From: Amycolatopsis nivea
GTDB taxonomy: Bacteria > Actinomycetota > Actinomycetes > Mycobacteriales > Pseudonocardiaceae
Direction: 5' to 3'
NCBI RefSeq assembly: GCF_004522235.1
Contig: NZ_SDLT01000001.1
Coordinates: 370,570-434,569 of the forward strand
Length of the DNA: 64,000 nt
Part shown: positions 1 through 10,131 of the stretch, one piece after another
How positions within the stretch are numbered: the first letter of the stretch is position 1
Layout of the letters: every line of letters begins with the position of its first letter
The notes under the pieces: model-generated
The model's input: the letters and a program-made list of their open reading frames with translations, nothing else
The model's database searches: none
What the model was told of the DNA's origin: nothing
Translations under genes and position numbers: made by a program

Positions 1-416
1 GAGCACTCCACGACGCTCCGGTCGGCGAGCACCACCTGCGCGCCGACGAGCCGGTCGCAGGTCAGCCCGTACTGGCGGCCGAGCAGCCCGATGCCGCCGC
101 CGAGCGTCAGCCCAGCGATGCCGACGGTGTCGCCGCACCCGGCGGGAATCGTCCGGCCGCGCTCATGCAGTGCCGCGTACACCGGGCCGAGCCGAGCGCC
201 CGCCCCGATCGTCGCGATGCCACTCTCGTCGACCATGATCCGGTCCATTCCGGACAGATCCGCCACGATCCCGTCGGCCGGGCACCGGTCAACGAAGCAA
301 TGCCCGCCACCGCGCGGCACCACGCGCCGCCCGGTGGCAGCCGCGTAATCCAAGGCTTGGACGACGTCGGCGACCGAATGGCACCGGAGGACGTCTCGCG
401 AGGTCTGGTCGATCAC
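1..416 (-). CDS. FAD-linked oxidoreductase (PCMH/BBE type), 3' part outside the window
   Basis: Only the N-terminal ~138 residues are inside the window; the gene runs off the left edge. The reading frame shows the p-cresol-methylhydroxylase-type FAD-binding fold: PRGGGHCF near residue 35, then GDTVGIAGLTLGGGIGLLGR and a following TCDRLVGAQVVLAD stretch, typical of berberine-bridge-like oxidases that carry covalent FAD. The family oxidises alcohols, sugars or aromatic alkaloid-like substrates; the substrate here cannot be read. The GTG start at 416 is a guess, because no clear Shine-Dalgarno is visible and the N-terminus before the flavin fold is shorter than usual. It follows the AraC gene by 59 bp on the same strand. 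Confidence 0.75.
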   Translation of the reverse strand, partial: MIDQTSRDVLRCHSVADVVQALDYAAATGRRVVPRGGGHCFVDRCPADGIVADLSGMDRIMVDESGIATIGAGARLGPVYAALHERGRTIPAGCGDTVGIAGLTLGGGIGLLGRQYGLTCDRLVGAQVVLADRSVVEC

Positions 417-475
417 GAAGCCGACGCTACGGGCCGGAGGGAGTGCGGTTCTTGAACAAAACGCGCACGCGCGGC

Positions 476-1471
476 TCAGTCGCGGAGGGTCTGAGATGGC
501 AACTGCCCGTACCGCTCCCGGTAGGCCGCCGCGAAGCGGGGCACGTGCCCGAATCCCCAGCGGAACGCGATATCGGCGACCGACAGCCCGTCGCCCGGCT
601 CGGCGTTCTGCAGGTCTTCGTGCGCTCGGGAAAGCCGCACGCGGCGCAGGTACTCCATCGGCGTGAGCCCGAGGTGCTCGGCGAAAGCGGCTTGCAGGGA
701 CCGGACGCTGGTCCCGGCGACCCGAGCGAGGTCGGAGACCGTGTGCGCGGCGGCGGGGTCGGCGTCGATCACGTCGACAACCCGCGACAGCAGGCGGGGC
801 CGGGCCGGGCGGGCGGCGCCGCGGAGGAGGCGGTCGGAGAAATTGTTGGGCTGGGCGGCGAGGAGCTGCCCGACGACGAGTTCTTCGAGCGGGCGCAGGA
901 CCAGGTCGGGGGCGTCGGAGTCGACGGCGTCGCGCAGCAGCATGACGGCGCGGAGCCAGTTGCGGCCGGGTCCGTCGGCGAGGTCGAACCCGATCGAGAA
1001 GTGCACGGCCTCGTCGGGCGGGCAGCCGAGCACGCCCTCGACGGTCCGCTCGACCACCTGCCTGCTCACTTTGACCGCGAGCTGGGCGCAGTCGGCGCTC
1101 CAGCGCATGCTCGATTCCTCGGTCGGGGTGAGCACAGCCGCCCGCCCCGGACCGGACTCGATCTCGTCGGGTCCGCATTGCGACAGCGTGTGGCCGCGGA
1201 GCGGAACGTTGATCTCGTAGTAGGAGTGCAGCCGGCCGGGGCGGACCACGACCTCGGTGCCGTGCCGGATGTCGGCGATGGTGAGGTCTTCGGTGCGCCG
1301 GGCCCGGAGCGCGACGTCGAGGTCCGCCCCGGGGCCGGCCACCTCGAGGGTGTGCGTGCTGAACACCTCGGAGATCTCCCGCTGGGCCTCGTCCCGGTCG
1401 GCGGTGCGCACGACGTCGGTGGCCCACCTCGGCGAAGTCCGGGGGAGCGGCCGGTTCGGTGTCGCGGTCAT
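476..1471 (-). CDS. AraC-family transcriptional regulator
   Basis: A 331-residue regulator. Residues ~30-200 form the AraC-type ligand-binding (cupin-like) domain common among regulators of aromatic catabolism. The C-terminal ~100 residues hold the two helix-turn-helix units, with VSDLARVAGTSVRSLQAAF and the second-helix signature VADIAFRWGFGHVPRFAAAY. It sits between a meta-cleavage-type hydrolase gene upstream and a FAD oxidase downstream, all on the minus strand, and close to the divergent catechol dioxygenase genes. It is therefore the obvious candidate activator for this aromatic module. The ATG at 1471 follows an AGGTGATC-like Shine-Dalgarno. Effector and operator are unknown. Confidence 0.9.
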   Translation of the reverse strand: MTATPNRPLPRTSPRWATDVVRTADRDEAQREISEVFSTHTLEVAGPGADLDVALRARRTEDLTIADIRHGTEVVVRPGRLHSYYEINVPLRGHTLSQCGPDEIESGPGRAAVLTPTEESSMRWSADCAQLAVKVSRQVVERTVEGVLGCPPDEAVHFSIGFDLADGPGRNWLRAVMLLRDAVDSDAPDLVLRPLEELVVGQLLAAQPNNFSDRLLRGAARPARPRLLSRVVDVIDADPAAAHTVSDLARVAGTSVRSLQAAFAEHLGLTPMEYLRRVRLSRAHEDLQNAEPGDGLSVADIAFRWGFGHVPRFAAAYRERYGQLPSQTLRD

Positions 1472-1521
1472 GGTGATCACCTGGCGCAGTCGTCGTTGTC
1501 CACGTGGTGACGGGGCGTGGT

Positions 1522-2352
1522 TCAGAGTGCCCCGGAGAGGAAGGCGTCCGCAAGCGCGGCGAAGGCGGCGGCGTGTTCGATCTGGACCCAGTGCCCGCAG
1601 CGGGCGAACACGTGCAGCTGGCTGTTCGGGATCAGATCGAGCAGCCGATAGCTGGTCGAGGGCGGGATGACCTGGTCGTCGCGGCCGTGCACGAGGAGCG
1701 TCTCGTGCGGGAGGACGGCGATGGCGTCTTCCGGGACAGCCATGGCCGCGACCTTGTCCTGGCGCGGGGCCGGGAACATGGCCGCGTACGCCTCGTGCAC
1801 GCCCGGCCGGGTCGCGGCGCGGTAGCGGAGTTCGGCGAGTTCGTCGGTGGCGAACCGGGGGTCGTGGGCGAACACGTCGAGCAGGCGGCGCATGTTCTCC
1901 ACCGACGGTTCGAAGCCCCAGACCGCCTCCAGCCCCGGGGTGATCGGGAAGTGCACGCCGACGCTGCCCATCAGCACGAGCCGGTCGACCCGGTCCGGAT
2001 GCCGGGTGGCCAGCCGCAGCGCCAGCGAGCCGCCGAAGCTGTTGCCGACCACGGACACCCGGTCGAGGCCGAGCGCGTCGAGGAAGCCGACGAGGTGCTC
2101 CAGCCAGCTTTCGGCGTCGTAGACGGCGTCCTCGGGCCGTTCGGTGTAGCCGAAGCCGAGGATGTCCGGAGCGACGACCCGGTGCCGCTTCGCGAGTTCG
2201 GGCAGGACGAGCCGCCAATTCGCCCACGCGGACACGCCGGGGCCAGAGCCGTGGATCAGCAGCACCGGATCGCCGGAGCCTTGGTCGTGATAGTTCGTGG
2301 CGACGCCGTGCACGTCGACCCGCAGTCCGATCTCGGGTGATTCTTCGGTCAT
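1522..2352 (-). CDS. alpha/beta hydrolase of the meta-cleavage product hydrolase group
   Basis: A 276-residue alpha/beta hydrolase that resembles 2-hydroxymuconic semialdehyde or HOPDA-type hydrolases, which cut C-C bonds in extradiol ring-cleavage products. Visible landmarks are the oxyanion segment HGSGPG at 34-39, the nucleophile elbow GNSFGG with Ser105, the acid near Asp226 in HGRDDQVIP and the base His254 in CGHWVQIEH; the last motif is typical of this group. It diverges from the ferredoxin/catechol dioxygenase genes across a 213-bp gap, which supports the assignment. AAGGAG lies about 7 bp before the ATG. The exact substrate is inferred from context only. Confidence 0.88.
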   Translation of the reverse strand: MTEESPEIGLRVDVHGVATNYHDQGSGDPVLLIHGSGPGVSAWANWRLVLPELAKRHRVVAPDILGFGYTERPEDAVYDAESWLEHLVGFLDALGLDRVSVVGNSFGGSLALRLATRHPDRVDRLVLMGSVGVHFPITPGLEAVWGFEPSVENMRRLLDVFAHDPRFATDELAELRYRAATRPGVHEAYAAMFPAPRQDKVAAMAVPEDAIAVLPHETLLVHGRDDQVIPPSTSYRLLDLIPNSQLHVFARCGHWVQIEHAAAFAALADAFLSGAL

Positions 2353-2565
2353 CGCGAACTCCTTTTTCCATTACGTCAGTGGCTGGCTGTTGCGAATCTG
2401 ACACGCGCGAGAACTGCTGGGCAACGGCTTGCGTGCGGTAGTGCACAAATGCTTGCGCGAACTGGATGAGCCTCGCGCGCAACGGATCGAAATGGGCCCG
2501 GGAGCCCGCCTACAGTCCCTCGGACAGCGCGAACGAATCGACTCGACGACGAGGCGGGGTGTGCG
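2353..2565. promoter_or_regulatory. divergent intergenic region between hydrolase and ferredoxin/C23O units
   Basis: This 213-bp gap must hold the promoters of both the minus-strand hydrolase-AraC unit and the plus-strand dioxygenase unit. A clear AAGGAG Shine-Dalgarno for the hydrolase lies at its left edge. I see no strong palindrome and no confident -35/-10 pair. The neighbouring AraC protein is the likely regulator. Confidence 0.5.
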
Positions 2566-2907
2566 ATGAGCGATCAACCGGAAGTCTCCGGCGCGGTGCG
2601 GATCCTCCCCGCCGACGTGCGGCTGACTGTCCACAACGGAGAGTCGATCGTGGACGCGGTCCGCAGGCACGGCTACCGGACGCGCTATTGCTGCCGCCGG
2701 GGCGGATGCCGCGCCTGCAAGGCCGATCTGGTCGAGGGCCAGGTCCGCTATCCCGTCCCGGTCGCCGAATCCGCGCTCAGCGCGGAGGAGCGCGCCGCGG
2801 GCAAATGCCTTCCCTGCCGGGCACGGCCCGAGGGCGAGGTCGTCGTCCGGCTGTCCGAAAAGGACGCTTTGACGCGGGTCTTCGGAGCTTTCCGGCCCGC
2901 CAGCTGA
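2566..2907 (+). CDS. [2Fe-2S] ferredoxin, XylT-like
   Basis: A 113-residue plant-type ferredoxin. The cluster ligands are Cys43, Cys48 and Cys51 in CCRRGGCRAC and a fourth cysteine at 81 or 84 in KCLPC. It lies 15 bp before the catechol 2,3-dioxygenase gene. In the TOL pathway the XylT ferredoxin sits beside catechol 2,3-dioxygenase and re-reduces its inactivated Fe(III) centre, so position and size suggest the same repair role. It could instead feed electrons to an oxygenase. The ATG at 2566 has only a weak purine-rich leader. Confidence 0.85.
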   Translation: MSDQPEVSGAVRILPADVRLTVHNGESIVDAVRRHGYRTRYCCRRGGCRACKADLVEGQVRYPVPVAESALSAEERAAGKCLPCRARPEGEVVVRLSEKDALTRVFGAFRPAS

Positions 2908-2922
2908 AAACCGGGAGCGAAC

Positions 2923-3837
2923 ATGGGTGTGATCAGACTCGGGTACGTCCACGTGCGAGTCACCGATTTGCCGGGCTCGGCCGAGCACTACCGCGAGACG
3001 CTCGGCATGGACCAGGTCGCCGAGCAGGACGGGCGGCTCTACCTCAAGTCCTGGGACGAGCACGACCACCATTCGGTCGTTCTCGAGGAGGGCGGCGTCG
3101 GCCTGGTCAAACTGGGCTACAAGGTCGAGAAGTCCGGCGACCTCGACGAATTCGAGCGCCGCGCGGCGTCCTTCGGCGTGCGGGTCGAGCGGATGAGCAA
3201 GGGCGACAACGAAGGCGTCGGCGACGGCCTGCGGCTGACGCTGCCATCGGAACACACCCTCGAGCTGTACAGCGACGTCGAATATCTCGGCAACGCGACC
3301 GGGAACTGGAATCCCGATCCCTGGCCGCGTTCGGGACTGCGCGGCATCGGCGTGCCGCGTCTGGACCACACGCTGATCACCACCGAGGACCCGGCGCTGC
3401 TGGAACGGTTCTTCTCCGAGGTGCTCGGCTTCCGGGCGGCGGAACGGCTGGTCGGCGGCGCGGGCAACGACGAGCTGGTCGGCTCGTGGATGTTCTGCGG
3501 CGAACAGCCGCACGACATCGCGTTCGTGAAGGGGGAGCAGGGAAAACTCCACCACTTCGCCTACCACGTCGACGACTGGAACACCCTGCTGCGCGCGGGC
3601 GACCTCTTCTCGATGCACGACGTGCCCATCGACTTCGGCCCGGCGCGGCACGGCATCACCCGCGGCGAGACGATCTATTTCTTCGACCCGGCGGGCAACC
3701 GCAACGAGGTCTTCGCGGGCGGCTACCGCACCGGCCCGGATTTCCGCACGATCACCTGGACGATGGACAAGGCCGCGCAGGGCATCAACTACACCCACCG
3801 CGAACTCGACCCCGACTTCCTCAACGTCGTGACCTGA
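2923..3837 (+). CDS. catechol 2,3-dioxygenase, type I extradiol
   Basis: A 304-residue two-barrel vicinal oxygen chelate dioxygenase. It should open catechol-type rings next to the hydroxyls to give a yellow semialdehyde or ketone product. The Fe(II) triad can be placed at His149 (RLDHT), His211 (LHHFAYH) and Glu262 (RNEVFAGG), matching the spacing of His153/His214/Glu265 in XylE. Length and two-domain layout fit the XylE group. It is embedded in a run with a ferredoxin, flavin reductase, flavin monooxygenase and hydrolase. Ring substituents on its catechol cannot be told from sequence. Confidence 0.93.
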   Translation: MGVIRLGYVHVRVTDLPGSAEHYRETLGMDQVAEQDGRLYLKSWDEHDHHSVVLEEGGVGLVKLGYKVEKSGDLDEFERRAASFGVRVERMSKGDNEGVGDGLRLTLPSEHTLELYSDVEYLGNATGNWNPDPWPRSGLRGIGVPRLDHTLITTEDPALLERFFSEVLGFRAAERLVGGAGNDELVGSWMFCGEQPHDIAFVKGEQGKLHHFAYHVDDWNTLLRAGDLFSMHDVPIDFGPARHGITRGETIYFFDPAGNRNEVFAGGYRTGPDFRTITWTMDKAAQGINYTHRELDPDFLNVVT

Positions 3838-3850
3838 CCGGAGAAACGAC

Positions 3851-4456
3851 ATGACCACTATGCACGCACCGGGCAACGCGAAACGGCTCCGCACGGTTCT
3901 GGGCGAGTTCTCGACCGGCGTCACCGTCGTCACCTATCGCGACGCCGACGGGCAACCGCGCGGCGCGACGATGAACTCGTTCACGTCGGTGTCGATGGAT
4001 CCGCCGCTGGTCCTCGTGTCCGTGGCACGGCAGGCGCGGGCGTGCGAAGGCTTGACCGGCAACGAGTTCACGGTCAACATCCTCGCCGCCAACCAGCTCG
4101 ACGTCGCCCTGCACTTCGCGGGAAAACCGCGGAACGGCGCGGTTTCCTGGCACGAACCGGAAACCGGCCCGCCGCGGCTGACCGGTGCGGCGGCGTGGCT
4201 GCAATGCCGGCCGTGGCGCACCTACGACGGCGGCGACCACGTGCTGGTGCTCGGCGAGGTCGCCTGCCACGACGCCCGCCGGCTCGAACCGTTGACGTTC
4301 CACCGCGGCGAATTCCGCCGATCCGGCCTGAAACTGCCGCAGCTGCCGCGCACGGCGGCCTTCGCCGGGCGGCCCGCCTGCGCGTGGGTCGGCCGCGTGC
4401 ACGAACTGCATGCCCTGTCCGACGCGGGGAACAGCGGCGAACCGCTCGACATCTGA
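3851..4456 (+). CDS. flavin reductase component of a two-component monooxygenase
   Basis: A 201-residue protein of the HpaC/flavin reductase-like split-barrel family, with the typical start RTVLGEFSTGVTVVTYR and the FMN-site segment MNSFTSVSMDPPLVLVSV. It would use NAD(P)H to make reduced FMN or FAD for a partner oxygenase. The next gene, 24 bp downstream, is a luciferase-like monooxygenase, the natural partner. It starts 13 bp after the dioxygenase stop in the same transcription unit. The C-terminal ~30 residues after the core barrel are not diagnostic. Confidence 0.88.
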   Translation: MTTMHAPGNAKRLRTVLGEFSTGVTVVTYRDADGQPRGATMNSFTSVSMDPPLVLVSVARQARACEGLTGNEFTVNILAANQLDVALHFAGKPRNGAVSWHEPETGPPRLTGAAAWLQCRPWRTYDGGDHVLVLGEVACHDARRLEPLTFHRGEFRRSGLKLPQLPRTAAFAGRPACAWVGRVHELHALSDAGNSGEPLDI

Positions 4457-4480
4457 CCTTCGAACGAACTGGAGAACACC

Positions 4481-5752
4481 GTGAAAGTCACGTACTTCCA
4501 ACAGGTTCCGTACCGGCACCTGGCCGAGGACTTCGAGCAGCGGTTCGAATCCGTCATCACGACGCCGTACCACGAAGTCACCGAACCGCAGCACGTCGCC
4601 GCCGCGTTCCGCGAAGCGATGGACGAGCTGATGCACGCCGCCCGCGCGGGATTCGACGGTCTCGCCGTCACCGAGCACGGCCAAAGTTCCTACGACATGG
4701 CGCCGAACCCCGACATCATCGAGGCCGCCCTCGCCTACGCCACCGAGGCCGAGAACATCGAGACGGCGATCTACCCGGTCGGCCGGTCGCTGGGCAAGAG
4801 CCGGGAACCGCTGCGGGCGGCCGAGGAGCTGGCGATGCTCGACTGCATGTCGAACGGCCGCCTGGTCACCGGGTTCCCGGTCGGCCTCGCCTATGACGCC
4901 AACCTCAACAACGGCGTGCCGCCCGCGCAGACCCGGCAGCGGTTCGACGAAAACCTCGAACTGGTGCTGAAGGCGTGGACGCACCAGGGCGGCGCCTTCC
5001 CGTGGAACGGCAGGTTCGGGCAGTACCCCGGCGTCAACCTCTGGCCGCGGCCGCTGCAGCAGGCCCCGCACCCGCCGGTGTGGATCACCGGCATCGGCAA
5101 CCCGCGCACCATGCAGATGACGCTCGAACGGGAATTCGGGTTCAACTACTTCGGCTGGTTCGGCCTGAAAGTCACCGGCCGCCGGATCTTCGACCGGTTC
5201 TGGGAAATCGCCGACCGGCTCGGCAAGGACGCCAACCCGTACCGCCTCGGCTTCATGCAGACCGTGTGCGTCGCCGACACCGACGCGAAGGCCGAAGCGC
5301 TGTATGCCAAGCACGCGGAGTACTTCTTCCGCAAAGGCATCGGCTCGATCCCGATGGAGCGGCTCGCGCTGCCCGGCGGCATCGACATCCGCGGCGTCGA
5401 AGCGATCATGCGCGACCCCGGCGACTTCGGCATCTACAGCAAGATGCGCACCGCCACCTTCGCCGAACTGGTCGACGCGGGCTCGGTGATCTGCGGTTCG
5501 CCGGACACCGTCGCCGAACAGCTGCTCGCCTACGCGCGGGAATACCGCATCGGCAACCTGCACGCGATGCTGCAGTTCGGCTCCATGCCGCACGAACTGG
5601 CGAAGGACAACATCGACCTGTTCGCCAGCGCGGTCATGCCGCGGTTGCAGGAGCTGTGGACCGAAGAGGGCTACCGGCACCACTGGTGGCCCGAACGACT
5701 CGGCGGCACGCCGCTGGCCGATTCCGCCCGCTTGACAGGAGCCCTCGCATGA
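4481..5752 (+). CDS. luciferase-like flavin-dependent monooxygenase
   Basis: A 423-residue member of the bacterial luciferase-like (TIM-barrel) monooxygenase superfamily. Readable landmarks are DGLAVTEHGQSSYDMAPNP near residues 65-85, the LVTGFPVG strand and the PVWITGIGNPRTM strand near 200. It would use reduced flavin from the adjacent reductase to insert oxygen, for example in ring hydroxylation, Baeyer-Villiger or heteroatom oxidation. It is longer than simple luciferases, with a ~60-residue C-terminal tail rich in aromatic residues. Its TGA overlaps the next gene's ATG (ATGA). Substrate unknown; context suggests an aromatic or a ring-cleavage product. Confidence 0.88.
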   Translation: MKVTYFQQVPYRHLAEDFEQRFESVITTPYHEVTEPQHVAAAFREAMDELMHAARAGFDGLAVTEHGQSSYDMAPNPDIIEAALAYATEAENIETAIYPVGRSLGKSREPLRAAEELAMLDCMSNGRLVTGFPVGLAYDANLNNGVPPAQTRQRFDENLELVLKAWTHQGGAFPWNGRFGQYPGVNLWPRPLQQAPHPPVWITGIGNPRTMQMTLEREFGFNYFGWFGLKVTGRRIFDRFWEIADRLGKDANPYRLGFMQTVCVADTDAKAEALYAKHAEYFFRKGIGSIPMERLALPGGIDIRGVEAIMRDPGDFGIYSKMRTATFAELVDAGSVICGSPDTVAEQLLAYAREYRIGNLHAMLQFGSMPHELAKDNIDLFASAVMPRLQELWTEEGYRHHWWPERLGGTPLADSARLTGALA

Positions 5753-6552
5753 CCAGCACCCTCGACCTCACCGAAAAGACCGTCGACGTCTGGGGCGGCG
5801 AGATCCAGCTCCGGGTCAAGGTAACGGGCCAGGGCCCCGGCCTGGTCTACCTGCACCCGGCCGCCGGGCTCGCGTGGGATCCGTTCCTGGAGCGCCTCGC
5901 CCAGGACTTCACCGTCTACGCCCCCGAATTCCCCGGCACCTCGCCCGCCGATCCCTACGCCGTCCACAAGGTCGACGATCTGTGGCAGCTCGTGCTCATG
6001 TACGAGGAGGCGATCCGGAAACTGGAAATCGGCACGCCAGTCCTCATGGGACAGTCCTTCGGCGGGATGCTCGCGGCGGAACTGGCCGCCGCCTACCCCG
6101 ACCGGTTCGCGAAACTGGTCCTGCTCGACCCGATCGGCCTCTGGCGCGACGAGCATCCGGTCGCGAACTGGATCGCCGCCCCGCCCGCCGCGCTGCCGGA
6201 GCTGCTGTTCGCCGACCCCGAAGGCGACGCGGCGAAGGCGATGCTGACCCCGCCCGAGGACCCCGAGGAAGCGATCGCGGCGGGCGCGGGCCTGGTGTGG
6301 GCGCTGGGCTGCACCGGCAAGTTCGTCTGGCCGATCCCGGACAAAGGCCTCGAACGCCGCCTGCACCGGATCAGCGCGCCGACCCAGATCGTCTGGGGCG
6401 AGCAGGACAAGCTGATCCCGGCCGCCTACGCCGACGAGTTCGCCGCCCGGATCACCGGCAGCAAGGTCGCGATCGTCCCCGGCGCGGGACACATTCCGCA
6501 GGTCGAAGCCACGGACGCGACCTTCGCCTTGGTGGACGGATTCCTGCGCTGA
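5749..6552 (+). CDS. alpha/beta hydrolase (second, 267 aa)
   Basis: An alpha/beta hydrolase with nucleophile elbow MGQSFGGM (Ser103), an acid in WGEQDKLIP and a base His in GAGHIPQVE. It is translationally coupled to the monooxygenase gene through an ATGA overlap. It is clearly different from the hydrolase at 1522-2352 and lacks that protein's CGHW motif. It may hydrolyse an ester, lactone or ring-fission ketone formed earlier in the run. A terminator-like hairpin follows at 6561, so this is the last gene of the unit. Confidence 0.88.
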   Translation: MTSTLDLTEKTVDVWGGEIQLRVKVTGQGPGLVYLHPAAGLAWDPFLERLAQDFTVYAPEFPGTSPADPYAVHKVDDLWQLVLMYEEAIRKLEIGTPVLMGQSFGGMLAAELAAAYPDRFAKLVLLDPIGLWRDEHPVANWIAAPPAALPELLFADPEGDAAKAMLTPPEDPEEAIAAGAGLVWALGCTGKFVWPIPDKGLERRLHRISAPTQIVWGEQDKLIPAAYADEFAARITGSKVAIVPGAGHIPQVEATDATFALVDGFLR

Positions 6553-6560
6553 TCGGCCAC

Positions 6561-6608
6561 GGGGTGGTGCGGGCCTCCGAGCCGGCACCATCCCGGATCC
6601 GTTTTATC
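6561..6608 (+). terminator. probable rho-independent terminator after the hydrolase
   Basis: GGGGTGGTGC at 6561 pairs with GGCACCATCCC ending at 6594 (one wobble pair and one mismatch), and a T-rich GTTTTAT run lies a few bases later. It fits the end of the 2566-6552 transcription unit. Confidence 0.5.
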
Positions 6609-6699
6609 CCGCAATGCGCACTAATTCCGTCTCCTCGCCGTCCTTTCGCTCCGATACGCCCGATTCGCCGGACCGCGGGTCGTTAGCGGAAGCACGACG

Positions 6700-6729
6700 G
6701 AAACATTCCGGTAACACCGCCCGGTTAAC
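6700..6729 (+). promoter_or_regulatory. possible GlnR-type nitrogen box upstream of amt
   Basis: GAAAC at 6700, a 6-base spacer and GTAAC at 6711 form a pair of half-sites resembling actinobacterial GlnR boxes (gTnAc-n6-GaAAc), although the order is not a perfect fit. GGTTAAC follows at 6723. The amt-glnK pair is a classical GlnR target, which is the main reason to note it. The rest of the 6609-6768 gap holds no other clear signal. Confidence 0.35.
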
Positions 6730-6749
6730 TTCCAGCGGCCGGGCGATGA

Positions 6750-8585
<1,836 letters not shown>

Positions 8586-8615
<30 letters not shown>

Positions 8616-9794
8616 CCGGGCCAGGTCGTCCGCGTTCTCCGACGCGATCGTCTTCCCGGCGGCCAGCGCGCGTTTCACCGCCATGAAGTCGCCCGGCCGG
8701 TTGACCGCGTCGGCCGCGATGAGCGACCCGGCGCGGTAGTACAGGACGGTCAGTCCGCCGTCGCCGCCTCGCACCACGTACCGGTCGTGTCCGTCGGAAA
8801 CCCCGGCGATCTGGATCTTCAGGTCGCCCTGATCGGACCAGAACCACGGGACCGCTCGCGGCGGTGCGGGCCTGCCGGTGAGGGTCGCGGCGGCGGCCCG
8901 GGCCTGGTCGCCCGCGTTCTGCACCGATTCCAGCCCGAGCGACGCGCCCGGCCGGTGCGGGTGGGGCTGGGCCGCGCAGTCGCCGAGCGCCACCACGGCG
9001 GGGTTGCTGGTGCGGCAGAAGGCATCGACGAGCACCCCGCGGTCGCAGGCGAGACCGAGGCGTTGGGCCAGGCCGATTTCCGGCACCGCGCCGACCCCGG
9101 CGATGATCGTGTCGGCGGCGACGAAATCCCCGTCCGCCAATCGCACGCCGTCCGGTTCGACCGCGGCCACTCCGGAGCCGAGGACGAACTCGGCGCCCCA
9201 GCCGCGGTGCGCGGCCAGCAGAAACTCCGACAGCGGTTCGGCGGCGACCCGGCTCAGCAGTCGCGGCTGTTGTTCGAGGACGACGACCTCGATGCCGCGT
9301 TTCCGGGCCACGGCGGCGATTTCGAGCCCGATGAAACCCGCGCCGATCAAGACGACCCGCTTGGCATGCTCCAGCGAGAGCCGAAGCCGGACCGCGTCGT
9401 CGCGGCTGCGCAGGACGTGCACGTTGCCGCCGGAAAACGGCAGCGTGCGCGCCCGCGCCCCGGTCGCCAGAGCGAGCCGGTCGAACGCGACGGTCGTCCC
9501 ATCGGACAGCGAGGCGGTGCCTCGGCCGTCCGCGTCGAGAACCGCGTCCTCGACCCGCACACCGGTCCGGACGGTGATGTCCTGCTCCTGATAGAACTCG
9601 GGCGAACGCAGCGCGAGCGCGTCGTCCCCGGCGGTTCCGGAGAGGAACGCCTTCGACAGCGGCGGCCGTTGGTACGGCGGATGCGCTTCCTCCCCGACGA
9701 GCAGAATCGGCTCGGCGTAGCCGTTTTCCCGCAGCGCGGCGGCGAGCCGGACGCCCGCTTCGCCGGCTCCGGCGACCAGCACCCCGGCGCTCAT
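8586..9794 (-). CDS. ferredoxin reductase, FAD-dependent, of the Rieske oxygenase system
   Basis: A 402-residue pyridine nucleotide-disulphide-type reductase of the BphA4/RhlR group. VLVAGAGEAGVRLA is the FAD Rossmann motif, PPYQRPPLSK is the group signature, VVLIGAGFIGLEIA is the NADH-binding motif and VVALGDCA is the second FAD motif near residue 290. It passes electrons from NADH to the ferredoxin encoded just upstream (ATGA overlap). It is the last gene of a 12-gene operon and converges on glnK, whose end was duplicated together with this gene's 3' end. Confidence 0.93.
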
Positions 9795-10111
9795 TGGACC
9801 GGGGCGACGGTGACGGCGAGCCCGTCGAGCTCGTCGCACATCGCGATCTGGCAGGAAAGCCTGCTGGTGGGCCGCCGTTCGCTCGCGGCGTCGTCGAGCA
9901 TCTCGTCCTCGAAGCCCGCCGCCGCCCCGACGAGCGGCAGGTGCTCCTCGCCGACGTAGACGTGGCAGGTCGCGCAGGACAGCGCGCCGCCGCATTCGGC
10001 GACGATTCCCGGCACGCCGTGCTTGATCCCGGTTTCCATCACCGACGCCCCCGGGCGGGCGTCGACGGTCTGGGCGGTGCCGTCCGGGCGGGTGAACACG
10101 ATCTTGGGCAT
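9791..10111 (-). CDS. [2Fe-2S] ferredoxin of the Rieske oxygenase system
   Basis: A 106-residue adrenodoxin/putidaredoxin-type ferredoxin. The cluster ligands are in ECGGALSCATC, with the fourth Cys in RLSCQIAM. It starts with MPKIVFTRPDG and overlaps the reductase start by ATGA, so the two are translated together. It carries single electrons from the reductase to the Rieske cluster of the oxygenase alpha subunit encoded upstream. A CAGGAGC Shine-Dalgarno precedes the ATG at 10111. Confidence 0.93.
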   Translation of the reverse strand: MPKIVFTRPDGTAQTVDARPGASVMETGIKHGVPGIVAECGGALSCATCHVYVGEEHLPLVGAAAGFEDEMLDDAASERRPTSRLSCQIAMCDELDGLAVTVAPVQ

Positions 10112-10131
10112 CGGTGCTCCTGAAAGAAAAG

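Noticed and set aside
3821..5683. Long minus-strand open frame opposite the flavin reductase and luciferase-like genes
   Set aside because: Its translation is Arg/Val/Gly/His-rich with no family features; it is the mirror of well-recognised plus-strand genes in GC-rich DNA.
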